From Thermohalobaculum sp965247385 (GTDB lineage: Bacteria > Pseudomonadota > Alphaproteobacteria > Rhodobacterales > Rhodobacteraceae), in assembly GCA_965247385.1 (NCBI GenBank), contig CBDFHG010000003.1, forward strand, positions 1-64,000: 64,000 nucleotides of DNA. The letters run 5' to 3'. How positions within the stretch are numbered: the stretch's first letter is position 1; the number at the start of each line of letters is the position of its first letter. Under the pieces are notes generated by a model, which saw only the letters and a program-made list of their open reading frames with translations, was not told the DNA's origin and ran no database searches. Shown here piece after piece: positions 36,289-45,734 of the stretch. Position numbers and translations under genes: made by a program.

Positions 36289-36453
36289 CTACGGCTACCT
36301 CAACCGGGTGCAATCGAGCCGTCGGCTGGAGCGAGAAGCGGGCCGCAATGTCGAAGTGATGTGGCTCACGAGCCGCCTGGCGCCGGACCACAAGACCATC
36401 GCCGACTTCCGCAAGGACAATGGGGCGGCGATCCGCAAGGTCTGTGCGCAGGT
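36289..36453 (+). pseudogene. IS1182-type transposase, middle segment (continuation of 15451-15667)
   Basis: After the duplicated CTACGGCT the frame reads YLNRVQSSRRLEREAGRN, then LTSRLAPDHKTIADFRKDNG and AIRKVCAQ, the direct continuation of the half gene at 15451. It is cut again at about 36453, where similarity to the transposase family ends (VTAQVRIW follows). The catalytic C-terminal half is therefore missing in the window. Confidence 0.85.
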
Positions 36454-36520
36454 AACTGCCCAGGTACGGATTTGGAATAGTTTTCTTGCACCAGGGGTCG
36501 CGCTGTGATTCATCTGTTTT

Positions 36521-36723
36521 ATGACCGTGTCAAATCCTTCTGAGCTGTTTGTTTCCGCACGGGTCTTTGAAGACCTGAAGTTGGAGAATGCGCGTTTGCG
36601 GTCGGCTTATGAAGCTCAGCAACAAACGAATGCACGGCTTGTGGCGCGGATTGAAGATCTGGAGCGTCGCCTCAAGCTTGAATAGCAGCAACAGCAGCAA
36701 GCCGCCTTCAAGCGACGGGCTAA
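36521..36723 (+). pseudogene. IS66 TnpC N-terminal fragment
   Basis: ATG 36521 encodes MTVSNPSELFVSARVFEDLK..., a leucine-zipper region ending IEDLERRLKL. Removing one base at the following codon would continue NSSNSSKPPSSDG, the signature just after the zipper in IS66 TnpC proteins. As written the frame stops at TAG 36683. The fragment ends where the next IS begins (36724). Confidence 0.75.
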
Positions 36724-37252
36724 CAGCCCGTTGACGAAGTCGGCACTGGACGCGAGCGGCCTGGTCTGATTCCTTGATGTTCTGATTTGACCGGGGGGTT
36801 TGCCGATGGCGATGGGACTGCGGAAGGATCGTCAGGGTGACTTGATGGCGGGCTGGGCGGAGATGCCGCGCTCGCCGGGTCATGTGTTTTACGACCGTCT
36901 TCAGTCGGTCCTGATCGAGGGCGGCTTCGACGGTTTCGCCGAGGCGGCCTGCCGGTGCTGTTACGCGGCCATGACGGGAGCCGCTTTCGGTGCCGCCGGG
37001 GCGCTGTTTCCGCATGCGTCTGGTGGGCTGTTTCGAGGGCATCGACTCTGAGCGCGGGCTGGAATGGCGCGGCTCGGATTCGCTGTCGCTGCGGGAGTTT
37101 CTGCGGCTGGAGAGCCGGGATCGTGTGCCGGACCATTCCTGGCTGTCGAAGACCCGCACGCGCCTGCCCCACGAGGTGCACGCGGCGGTCTTCGACCGGG
37201 TTCCGGCGCTGATCGCCGAGGCGGGTCTGGTGAAGGGCGAGCGCCTCGGGGT
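36724..37252 (+). mobile_element. IS1182-type element, 3'-truncated and frameshifted
   Basis: Begins with the terminus CAGCCCGTTGACGAAGTCGG, the same as the right end of the intact copy at 55594-57084. The transposase start is at 36806 (MAMGLRKDRQGDLMAGWAEM). One extra base around 36980 (GGGAGCCGCTTTC versus GGGAGCGCCTTC) shifts the frame. Similarity ends at about 37252 after KGERLGV, before the catalytic region. The 37253-37385 stretch that follows contains only an unidentified flank and the ilvE terminator. Confidence 0.85.
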
Positions 37253-37332
37253 GGAAGGTGGTGCGCGCCCAAAAGACGCGAAGCAGCTTGGAACAGACGC
37301 AGGAGACCCGGGGTGGCGGCGGGGCCGCGCAC

Positions 37333-37353
37333 AAAAGCCGCGATACGGCTTTT
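37333..37353 (-). terminator. Intrinsic terminator downstream of ilvE
   Basis: AAAAGCCG and CGGCTTTT form a perfect 8-bp stem around a 5-base loop, with T-rich flanks usable on both strands. It sits 33 bp past the ilvE stop (minus strand). Confidence 0.7.
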
Positions 37354-37385
37354 GGATCAATTACATAAGACGAGCGGCAAAAACC

Positions 37386-38270
37386 TCAGTGATTGCCGCG
37401 CACCACCTGCTCGTAGCTCTTGGCGATGTCCTGGACCAGGGCGCCGACCTCGAAGTTGTAGGGGCCGATCTCGCCCACCGGGGTGACCTCGGCGGCAGTG
37501 CCGGTCAGCCAGCATTGCTCGAAGCTCTCCAACTCGTCGGGCATGATGTGGCGTTCGACCACCTCCAGCCCCCGTTCCTTCATCACCCCGATCACGGTCT
37601 GCCGGGTGATGCCGTTCAGGAAGCAGTCCGGGGTCGGGGTGTGGACAACACCATCGCGCACGAAGAACACGTTGGCCCCTGTCGCCTCGGCGACATAGCC
37701 GCGGTAGTCCATCATCAGACTGTCCGAGCAGCCCTTGGCCTCGGCGGCGTGCTTCGACATGGTGCAGATCATGTAGAGCCCGCTGGCCTTGGCGTGGCAG
37801 GGGATGGTCTCGGGGCTTGGCCGCTTCCACTTCGAGATGTCGAGCTTGGCGCCCTTCTGCTTGGCGTCGCCGTAATAGGCGCCCCATTCCCAGGCGGCGA
37901 CCGCCATGTGGACCGGGTTGCGCGCCGACGCGACGCCCATGTCGAGGCCCGAGCCGCGCCAGCACAGGACACGGATATAGGCGTCGTTTTCCATGTCGTT
38001 GGCGCGCATTGTGTCGGCCTTGGCCTTCTCGATTTCCGCGACCGTGTAGGGGATCGGGATATCCATCGCATTGCCCGAATCGAGCAGGCGTTGCGAATGC
38101 GCCTCGGATTTGAAGATGCGCCCGCCATAGGCGCGCTCGCCCTCGAAGACCGCACTGCCGTAATGCAGCGCGTGAGTCAGCAGATGTACCTTGGCCGAGC
38201 GCCATTCCACGAGGTTGCCATCCATCCAGATGAACCCGTCGCGATCATCATATGCGCTTCCAGGCGCCAT
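37386..38270 (-). CDS. ilvE: Branched-chain amino acid aminotransferase
   Basis: 294 residues, starting at ATG 38270 with AAGGAG seven bases upstream. Class IV aminotransferase features: VHLLTHALHYGSAVFEGERAY-like start (split here by its positions), the PLP-lysine region CHAKASGLYM, the YVAEATGANVFFV strand, GITRQTVI, and LTGTAAEVTPV near the C-terminus. It transfers the amino group between leucine/isoleucine/valine keto acids and glutamate in the cytoplasm. The gene is divergent from petP; the order ilvE-petP-petR is found in Rhodobacter-type genomes. Confidence 0.92.
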   Translation of the reverse strand: MAPGSAYDDRDGFIWMDGNLVEWRSAKVHLLTHALHYGSAVFEGERAYGGRIFKSEAHSQRLLDSGNAMDIPIPYTVAEIEKAKADTMRANDMENDAYIRVLCWRGSGLDMGVASARNPVHMAVAAWEWGAYYGDAKQKGAKLDISKWKRPSPETIPCHAKASGLYMICTMSKHAAEAKGCSDSLMMDYRGYVAEATGANVFFVRDGVVHTPTPDCFLNGITRQTVIGVMKERGLEVVERHIMPDELESFEQCWLTGTAAEVTPVGEIGPYNFEVGALVQDIAKSYEQVVRGNH

Positions 38271-38465
38271 GGCCTGTCTCCTTCTACATGCAAATCCCGC
38301 GCGTGATGCACGGGACGGGACCGTATCTTGCGTAATCAGGGCAGCATTCGAAAGAATCTGTATTCCCCCCTCCCGCAACCCGTAACATCGGGCTTTCAAT
38401 CAGTCAATAAGGCTGACATAATTATTTGCTGGCCGAACGCGGGAATCAGTGGGGGGAGGTGAGAG

Positions 38466-38990
38466 ATGCAGGCTTCGACGACCAGAGGGACGCCTATGCT
38501 AAGCCGCCCCGACCAGCTTCTGTTCCTGACCGACGAGCAGTTGCGCCAGGGCATTGAGTTGCTGTTCTTCGCCTATCGCGATTCCACCGGCGATCCGGAT
38601 GCGGTGCTGGTCGATCGTGGCTATGGTCGGGCGCATCACCGGGCGATTCATTTCATCAAGCGCCGCCCCGGCGTCACGGTCGCCGGGCTGCTGGAGATCC
38701 TGGCCGTCACCAAGCAATCGCTGAACCGGGTTCTGCGCCAGCTGATGGAGGACGGGTTGGTGACCAGCACCACCGGCACCGCGGACCGTCGTCAGCGTCA
38801 TCTGCGCCTCAGCCCGGCGGGCGAGGAGTTGGAGCGCGAACTGTCGGAGCCGCAGCGCGCACGGTTGCGCCGGGCCTATAGCGAGGCCGGACCAGAAGCA
38901 GTGGCGGGTTTCCGCGAGGTGCTGGAGCGGATGATCAACGAGGCGGGCCGCGATGCGGTTCTGTCGCTGGTCGGGCGGGACGGATCATGA
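38466..38990 (+). CDS. petP: MarR-family regulator (PetP-like)
   Basis: 174 residues from ATG 38466 behind GGGGGAGGTG. The winged helix-turn-helix covers HHRAIHFIKRRPGVTVAGLL through TKQSLNRVLRQLMEDGLV, then the wing TADRRQRHLRLSP. Position directly before an OmpR-type regulator (ATGA overlap) and divergent from ilvE matches Rhodobacter PetP, which with PetR was linked to expression of the cytochrome bc1 genes. The assignment rests on gene order and family. Confidence 0.75.
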   Translation: MQASTTRGTPMLSRPDQLLFLTDEQLRQGIELLFFAYRDSTGDPDAVLVDRGYGRAHHRAIHFIKRRPGVTVAGLLEILAVTKQSLNRVLRQLMEDGLVTSTTGTADRRQRHLRLSPAGEELERELSEPQRARLRRAYSEAGPEAVAGFREVLERMINEAGRDAVLSLVGRDGS

Positions 38991-39706
38991 CTGTCGTGGC
39001 GACGGCAACCGAGGGCCCGGCCCATATCCTGGTGGTTGATGATGACGCCCGCATTCGCGATCTGCTGAAACGATTCCTGTCGCGCAGCGGCTACCTGGTG
39101 ACAGTGGCGCGCGATGCGGCGCATGCCTCGCGGCTGTTGGAAAGCCTGGCCTTCGACATGCTGGTCATCGACGTGATGATGCCGGGCGAGGACGGTTTCA
39201 GTCTGACCAGGCGTATCCGCGAGGAGATCGACACGCCAATTCTGCTGCTGACCGCGCGCCACGAGACCGGCGATCGCATCGAGGGGCTGGAGGCCGGGGC
39301 CGACGACTACCTGCCGAAACCATTCGAGCCGCGCGAACTGTTGCTGCGCATCGCCGCAATCCTGCGCCGCGCAGCACCACCGCCGGTGCCGGACGCGCCG
39401 CCCAAGACCCTGATGCTGGGCGAGGCGCATTTCGACATCCTGCGCGGCGAGTTGAAGCGCGGCGACGAGGTCGTTCGCCTGACCTCGACCGAACAGGCGC
39501 TGATGCGGGTTTTCTCGCGCCAACCGAACGAACCGGTCAGCCGCACCCGCCTGGCCGAGGAACTGGGCGGCACGGCGGGCGACGTGCAGGAGCGCGCGGT
39601 GGACGTGCAGATCACCCGGTTGCGGCGCAAGATCGAGGTCGATCCGAAGGTGCCGCGTTATCTGCAAACGGTACGCGGGTCGGGATATATGCTGACGCCG
39701 GACTGA
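38987..39706 (+). CDS. petR: OmpR-family response regulator (PetR-like)
   Basis: 239 residues. Receiver domain: acidic pocket DDDAR near residue 18, the phosphoacceptor Asp in MLVIDVMMPGEDG, the Thr in ILLLTARHE, and the Lys in YLPKPFEP. The C-terminal winged helix has the usual VDVQITRLRRKIE and RGSGYML ending. No histidine kinase gene is next to it, as in Rhodobacter, where PetR also lacks an adjacent partner. It is translationally coupled to petP. From 39707 to 39935 no gene is seen. Confidence 0.8.
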   Translation: MTVVATATEGPAHILVVDDDARIRDLLKRFLSRSGYLVTVARDAAHASRLLESLAFDMLVIDVMMPGEDGFSLTRRIREEIDTPILLLTARHETGDRIEGLEAGADDYLPKPFEPRELLLRIAAILRRAAPPPVPDAPPKTLMLGEAHFDILRGELKRGDEVVRLTSTEQALMRVFSRQPNEPVSRTRLAEELGGTAGDVQERAVDVQITRLRRKIEVDPKVPRYLQTVRGSGYMLTPD

Positions 39707-39935
39707 GCGGTGGCCGGGGGCGAACAATCACGTCCGCCCTACCGGACTTGCGGCAATCAGGTCATTTGTACCGGGAGCCCAACGCAGGCATCGTTAGTCG
39801 ACGGGAGGTTGCTGCCATGCTCGAAAGCGAGATTGGATCATCGGCTTGGTGGAACCATTGCGTGTTTCAACAGGACGCGGGCGCTGCGCGCCCAGTCCAT
39901 TTACCTCGCCCACCGATCCGGTCTAACCTGCCCTG

Positions 39936-40873
<938 letters not shown>

Positions 40874-40877
<4 letters not shown>

Positions 40878-41104
40878 CCGAGAAACCGATTGACGGGATG
40901 AGCTTCGAGGAGGCGCTGGCGGCGTTGGAGCAAGTGGTTGGCCAACTCGAAGGCGGCCAAGTTCCGCTGGAGCAGTCGATCGCGCTCTATGAACGCGGCG
41001 ATGCGCTGAAAAAGCATTGCAATGCAAAGCTGGGCGAGGCGGAGTTGAAGGTCGAGAAGATCGTTGCCGGTGGCGAGAGCTCCGTCCCCTTCAACACTGA
41101 GTGA
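40874..41104 (+). CDS. xseB: Exodeoxyribonuclease VII small subunit
   Basis: 76 residues. The family core SFEEALAALEQVVGQLEGG and VPLEQSIALYERGDALKKHC is complete. It partners with XseA (not in this window) in degrading single-stranded DNA. It overlaps the deacetylase gene and lies 73 bp before dxs; the farnesyl diphosphate synthase gene (ispA) that often separates the two is absent. Confidence 0.93.
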
Positions 41105-41177
41105 GCGGTGCCGCGCGGCATTGCCATCGAAACTGCAATCTGCCAAGCAGAGGCTGTTGATCACTAAGGAGAATTTG

Positions 41178-43091
41178 GTGAGCGTCCAGCCAAAAACCCC
41201 ACTGCTGGATCGCGTGAATGTCCCTTCGGATCTCCGCGCCTTGACGGATTCCGAGTTGTCGCGGCTCGCCGACGAGTTGCGGGCGGAAACGATCTCCGCC
41301 GTCTCGGTGACTGGCGGGCATCTGGGCGCCGGGCTGGGGGTGGTCGAGCTGACGGTGGCGATCCATGCGGTCTTCGATACCCCGCACGACAAGCTGATCT
41401 GGGATGTCGGCCACCAATGCTATCCTCACAAGATCCTGACCGGGCGGCGCGATCGCATCCACACCCTGCGCCAGGGTGGAGGCCTGAGCGGTTTCACCAA
41501 GCGGGCCGAGAGCGAATACGACCCGTTCGGCGCCGCCCATAGCTCGACCTCGATCTCCTCGGCGCTGGGGTTTGCCGTGGGGCGGGAACTGGGTTGCGAC
41601 ACCGGGGACGCCATCGCAGTGATCGGCGACGGGGCGATGACCGCCGGCATGGCCTATGAGGCGATGAACAATGCCGGTTATCTGTGCAAGCGGCTGATCG
41701 TCATCCTGAACGACAACGAGATGTCGATCGCGCCGCCGGTCGGCGCCATGTCGGCCTATCTGTCCCGGCTCTATGCCCAAGCGCCGTTCCAGGACCTGCG
41801 CGCCGTTGCCGAGGAAGCGGTAAACTGGCTGCCCGAACCGCTGCGCGAGGGCGCGCGCCGGGCGCGCGAACTGGTCAAGGGCATGGCGGTCGGCGGTACG
41901 TTGTTCGAGGAACTGGGCTTCGATTATGTCGGCCCCATCGACGGTCACGACATGAACCAGCTTTTGCCGGTGCTGCGCACGGTGCGGGAGCGGGCGACCG
42001 GGCCGGTGCTGATTCACTGCATCACCAAGAAGGGCAAGGGCTACCCCCCGGCGGAGAACTCGGCGGACAAGTATCACGGGGTCGCCAAATTCGACATTGT
42101 CACCGGCAGGCAGTCGAAGTCGGTTCCGAATGCGCCCTCCTACACCAAGGTTTTCGCCAATGCGCTGATCCGTGAGGCGGAGGAGGATGAGCGCATCGTC
42201 GCCATCACCGGAGCGATGCCGGACGGCACCGGGCTCGACCTCTTCGGCAAACGGTTCCCGGAGCGTTGCTTCGATGTCGGGTTGGCCGAGCAGCATGCGG
42301 TTACCTTCTCCGCCGGGCTGGCGGCGGCCGGGATGCGGCCGTTCGCGACGATCTATTCCACCTTCCTGCAGCGCGCCTACGATCAGGTGGTGCACGACGT
42401 GGCGATCCAGCGCCTTCCGGTGCGTTTCGCCATCGACCGGGCCGGATTGGTGGGTGCCGACGGGGCGACCCATGCGGGCAGCTTCGATATCACCTATCTG
42501 TCCTGCCTGCCGGGCATGGTGGTGATGGCGGCGGCGGACGAAGCCGAACTGGTCCACATGGTCGCGACCGCGGTGCAGATCGACGACGGCCCTTGCGCCT
42601 TCCGTTACCCTCGTGGCGAAGGTGTGGGCGTGGACCTTCCGGAGCGCGGCCAGCCGCTGGAGATCGGCAAGGGCCGGATCGTGAAGGAGGGCACCAAGAT
42701 CGCGCTGTTGTCCTTCGGCGCCCGGCTGGCGGAGTGCCTGAAGGCGGCGGAGGAGCTGGAGGCGCGGGGGTTGTCGACCACGGTCGCCGATGCGCGCTTC
42801 GCCAAGCCGCTGGACCGTGATCTGGTGCTGCGCCTGGCCCGCGAGCACGAGGCGCTGGTGACAATCGAGGAGGGCGCTGTCGGTGGCTTCTCGTCCCACG
42901 TGCTGCAACTGCTCGCCACCGAAGGGATGCTTGACCAGGGCCTGAAAATCCGCCCGATGGTGTTCCCGGATATTTTCATCGACCAGGACAAACCGGCGGC
43001 GATGTACGACGTGGCGGCAATGAACGCGCCCCACATCGTCGAGACCGCGCTGCAGGCGCTGGGTGAGGCGGCGGCGGCGGCGCGGGCGTGA
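41178..43091 (+). CDS. dxs: 1-deoxy-D-xylulose-5-phosphate synthase
   Basis: 637 residues, starting at GTG 41178 with AAGGAG six bases upstream (MSVQPKTPLLDRVN). Thiamine diphosphate site GDGAMTAGMAYEAMNN, catalytic Glu in DVGLAEQHAVTFSAG, and the conserved HQCYPHKILTGRR are present. It condenses pyruvate and glyceraldehyde 3-phosphate in the first step of the MEP isoprenoid pathway, whose last step enzyme (ispH) is also in this window at 59192. It overlaps the next gene by four bases. Confidence 0.96.
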   Translation: MSVQPKTPLLDRVNVPSDLRALTDSELSRLADELRAETISAVSVTGGHLGAGLGVVELTVAIHAVFDTPHDKLIWDVGHQCYPHKILTGRRDRIHTLRQGGGLSGFTKRAESEYDPFGAAHSSTSISSALGFAVGRELGCDTGDAIAVIGDGAMTAGMAYEAMNNAGYLCKRLIVILNDNEMSIAPPVGAMSAYLSRLYAQAPFQDLRAVAEEAVNWLPEPLREGARRARELVKGMAVGGTLFEELGFDYVGPIDGHDMNQLLPVLRTVRERATGPVLIHCITKKGKGYPPAENSADKYHGVAKFDIVTGRQSKSVPNAPSYTKVFANALIREAEEDERIVAITGAMPDGTGLDLFGKRFPERCFDVGLAEQHAVTFSAGLAAAGMRPFATIYSTFLQRAYDQVVHDVAIQRLPVRFAIDRAGLVGADGATHAGSFDITYLSCLPGMVVMAAADEAELVHMVATAVQIDDGPCAFRYPRGEGVGVDLPERGQPLEIGKGRIVKEGTKIALLSFGARLAECLKAAEELEARGLSTTVADARFAKPLDRDLVLRLAREHEALVTIEEGAVGGFSSHVLQLLATEGMLDQGLKIRPMVFPDIFIDQDKPAAMYDVAAMNAPHIVETALQALGEAAAAARA

Positions 43092-43564
43092 GCAGAACGT
43101 GCTGGTCAGCACTCGATCCCGATGAATGGCGGCGGCATCCGCTCAACCGAATCGGCGGCTGGCTGATCCTCGTCGTCCTCTGGCTCGCCATCGCGGGGCC
43201 GCTGACGGGCACCCTTCTGCTGGCGGGTGCCGTGGCGGAGATCGAGACGTTCTCATCGTTTCTCGATGACGGGGTTCCTGATTGGTTCGAATGGACGCAA
43301 ATTCTTGTGCCGACCGTCGGTGGAACGTTGCTGCTTGGCCTGATGTTCCTGCGGGTGCGGCGCTTTGCCGAACTCTTCCTCGCGCTTCGCGGACCCGCTT
43401 GTCTCGTCGCAATTGCTGGCGGCGCATTCGCGGTCTCGAGCCTTTCGTGGGTGTGGGCTGTCAAAGCCGTGCTGATCGGCGTTGAAATTGCGCTCGTCGT
43501 GTATCTCTTTCGGGGCGCGCGGCCGAACGCCGTTTTCAACCGCCGGCTCCGCGATGCGGGTTGA
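43088..43564 (+). CDS. DUF2569-like membrane protein
   Basis: 158 residues starting at a GTG that overlaps the dxs stop. Four hydrophobic segments are visible (GGWLILVVLWLAIAGPL, TQILVPTVGGTLLLGLM, LVAIAGGAFAVSSL, WAVKAVLIGVEIALVVYL). The IGGWL opening and helix spacing resemble DUF2569 proteins. No function is known. It is probably translated from the dxs message. The 127 bp after it hold no gene. Confidence 0.6.
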   Translation: MSRTCWSALDPDEWRRHPLNRIGGWLILVVLWLAIAGPLTGTLLLAGAVAEIETFSSFLDDGVPDWFEWTQILVPTVGGTLLLGLMFLRVRRFAELFLALRGPACLVAIAGGAFAVSSLSWVWAVKAVLIGVEIALVVYLFRGARPNAVFNRRLRDAG

Positions 43565-43691
43565 CCAGCACCTCGTCGAGACCGGGTTGGCAGGTGACGG
43601 GCGAGGCTTCGAGCCCTATAGAAGGGGGCGATGGCAACCGGGAGCTCCTGATTGCGGCCCGCAAAGCCGTTGTTGGAAACCGGAGCGTTGA

Positions 43692-44936
43692 GTGATCGCC
43701 GGAGCGAGGCAATTGGCGGACGAGGTCGAGATCGAGAGCCTGGGTGCCCGGGGCGACGGGGTCGCCGAATCCGGCGCGCTGTATGTGCCCTATACCCTGC
43801 CGGGCGAGCGGGTCCGCGTTGTGCGCCATGGAGATCGCGGGCGGGTCGAAGCCGTGCTGACGCCCTCGACGGAGCGCATCGCGCCGGTTTGTCCGCATTT
43901 CGGGACTTGCGGAGGCTGCGCGCTGCAACACGCTTCCGAGCGGTTCACGGCGCGGTGGAAGCGCGACCTGATCGCGGTTGCGCTGGGCGCGCGGGGGATC
44001 ACGGAGGTGGCGATCCGGCCCATGGTGACCTCGGCCCCGGAAAGCCGCCGGCGCATCACCGTCGCGGCGCGGCGAACCCGCAAGGGCGTATTGATCGGCT
44101 TTCACGCCCCCGCCGCGACCGACATCGTGCCCATCGAGACATGCGCTGTGGCCGAACCGTCGCTGATCGCCGTGTTGCCACGGTTGGAGGAGCTGGTCGG
44201 GCTGGCTGCCAGCCGCAAGGGTGAGGTGCGGTTTACCCTGACGCTGACCAAGGGCGGCATCGATGTGGCGGTTGCCGGAGCGAAGCCGTTGGAAGGCCCG
44301 GCCAAGGCATTGCTGGCGGGGGTGGCGGCGCGGGCCGGGATCGCCCGGTTGGGCTGGAACGGCGAGGAGATGGCGGTCATGCAGACGCCGGATGTCGCCA
44401 TGGGCCGGGCCCGGGTGGTGGTGCCGCCGGGGGGCTTTCTGCAACCGACCCGCGAAGGCGAGGCGGCGTTGCGGCAGGCTGTGGGCGAGGCGGTCGGTGA
44501 GGCGCGGCGGATCGCTGACCTGTTCTGCGGCTCCGGCACCTTCACCTTGCCGCTTGCCGAACAGGCGGAGATACATGCGGTTGAGGGCGAGGCGGAGGCC
44601 TTGGCGGCGCTCGACGCCGCCTGGCGGGCGACCCCGGGGCTGAAGCGGGTGCGCTGCGAGCGGCGCGACCTGTCCCACCGGCCGCTCTTGCCGGATGAGT
44701 TGAAGGGAGTGGAGGCGGTGGTCATCGACCCGCCCCGCACCGGCGCCCGGACGCAAGCGGAGCAACTGGCGCGCGGCAAGGTTCCGCGGATCGCCGCGGT
44801 GAGTTGCAACCCTGCCACCTTTGCCCGCGACGCGCGGATCCTGATCGATGGCGGTTACCGGTTGGAGTGGGTGCTGCCGGTCGATCAATTCCGCTGGAGC
44901 CCGCATGTGGAACTGGTGGCGGCGTTCCGCAGGTAG
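43692..44936 (+). CDS. RNA (uracil-C5) methyltransferase, TrmA/RumA family
   Basis: 414 residues starting at GTG 43692. An N-terminal TRAM-like domain (VEIESLGARGDGVAES) is followed by a [4Fe-4S] cysteine set (CPHFGTCGGCALQH and a later Cys in IETCAV), a SAM-binding domain (IADLFCGSGTFTLPLAE) and the catalytic motif SCNPATFARD. It methylates U in 23S rRNA or tRNA; which position cannot be decided. It is convergent with the AllA-like gene. Confidence 0.9.
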   Translation: MIAGARQLADEVEIESLGARGDGVAESGALYVPYTLPGERVRVVRHGDRGRVEAVLTPSTERIAPVCPHFGTCGGCALQHASERFTARWKRDLIAVALGARGITEVAIRPMVTSAPESRRRITVAARRTRKGVLIGFHAPAATDIVPIETCAVAEPSLIAVLPRLEELVGLAASRKGEVRFTLTLTKGGIDVAVAGAKPLEGPAKALLAGVAARAGIARLGWNGEEMAVMQTPDVAMGRARVVVPPGGFLQPTREGEAALRQAVGEAVGEARRIADLFCGSGTFTLPLAEQAEIHAVEGEAEALAALDAAWRATPGLKRVRCERRDLSHRPLLPDELKGVEAVVIDPPRTGARTQAEQLARGKVPRIAAVSCNPATFARDARILIDGGYRLEWVLPVDQFRWSPHVELVAAFRR

Positions 44937-44947
44937 GGGGCCCTACC
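44932..44947. terminator. Hairpin between convergent genes
   Basis: GGTAGG (44932-44937) and CCTACC (44942-44947) form a small stem that overlaps the stop codons of both the RNA methyltransferase and the AllA-like gene. It lacks a T-run, so termination is only possible. Confidence 0.4.
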
Positions 44948-45596
44948 GGGTCAACGGCACACTGAGATAGACGCCGAACTCCTGGCCGATGTCGCAACTT
45001 ACCCGCGCATGGACCCGGCCCTGGCGGTCGAGGAAGCGTTGCCGATCCGCGGCCGGGAAAATTCCCTCGTGCCAGATGTTGGGATGGATGTAGAGGCCCC
45101 TGGTTCCGTCGCACCAGAAGGCGACCACCTTGTCGGGCGTCAGGTCGTCGCCGGGCAGGGCTGCGGGAACGACGAAGGGCTGGCGGTCCAAAGGAAAGAA
45201 CAACTGCCCGCCATCGGGGTGGTAGTTCATATGCCACAGCAGAACCTGAGCGCGCGGGACGGTCGCCCGCCCGGCGCTGGCCTGCTGCGGGTCGCGGCTC
45301 CAGCCGAGGACGTACTCGCCGTTGACCGCCTCGTTGCGGCCCATCAGCACGTCGCCGTGCCATTCACCGTGGAAGATGCCTTCGACGGCGCCGCCTTCAT
45401 TGCCGGTGCCGTCATCCACCGGCCGCCAGCCTTGCGCGGGCCAGCGGGTGATCTCTATCTCGAACCCGTCAGGGTCATCGACCAGGCAGCCATAGCCTTT
45501 CACGCTGTCCTCGGTCGCTTCGATCAGGGGGACCGGGTGCAGCGGCAGCGAGGGCTTGTCGGTCGCCTCGAAAATATAAGCGGGGGCGCTGTTCAT
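44943..45596 (-). CDS. Ureidoglycolate lyase (AllA)-family protein
   Basis: About 217 residues from ATG 45596. Family features include VDDPDGFEIEITRW, MNYHPDGGQLFFPLD, the metal- or substrate-binding WCDGTRGLYIHPNIWHEG, and a C-terminal beta strand. AllA splits ureidoglycolate to glyoxylate and urea; this member is longer than E. coli AllA and may act on a different ureide. It is divergent from a LysR gene, which is likely to be its regulator. A remnant of a second copy of its 5' end lies at the far side of that LysR gene. Confidence 0.7.
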   Translation of the reverse strand: MNSAPAYIFEATDKPSLPLHPVPLIEATEDSVKGYGCLVDDPDGFEIEITRWPAQGWRPVDDGTGNEGGAVEGIFHGEWHGDVLMGRNEAVNGEYVLGWSRDPQQASAGRATVPRAQVLLWHMNYHPDGGQLFFPLDRQPFVVPAALPGDDLTPDKVVAFWCDGTRGLYIHPNIWHEGIFPAADRQRFLDRQGRVHARVSCDIGQEFGVYLSVPLTR

Positions 45597-45734
45597 GGTG
45601 GTCGTTCCGTTTGTTGGGGGCGGTATCGTGCAGAATTGCTTCGAGGTCACGAATGCAAGTGCCGATCTAGACATTGACTCCGTCCAAATCAAATTGAAAG
45701 TCATGTGCGAAAATCACAATTGGATTTATAACAG

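Noticed and set aside
36990..38306. 438-codon plus-strand frame spanning an IS relic and antisense ilvE
   Set aside because: It joins the truncated IS1182 fragment to the reverse strand of ilvE; only the first part is real coding sequence.
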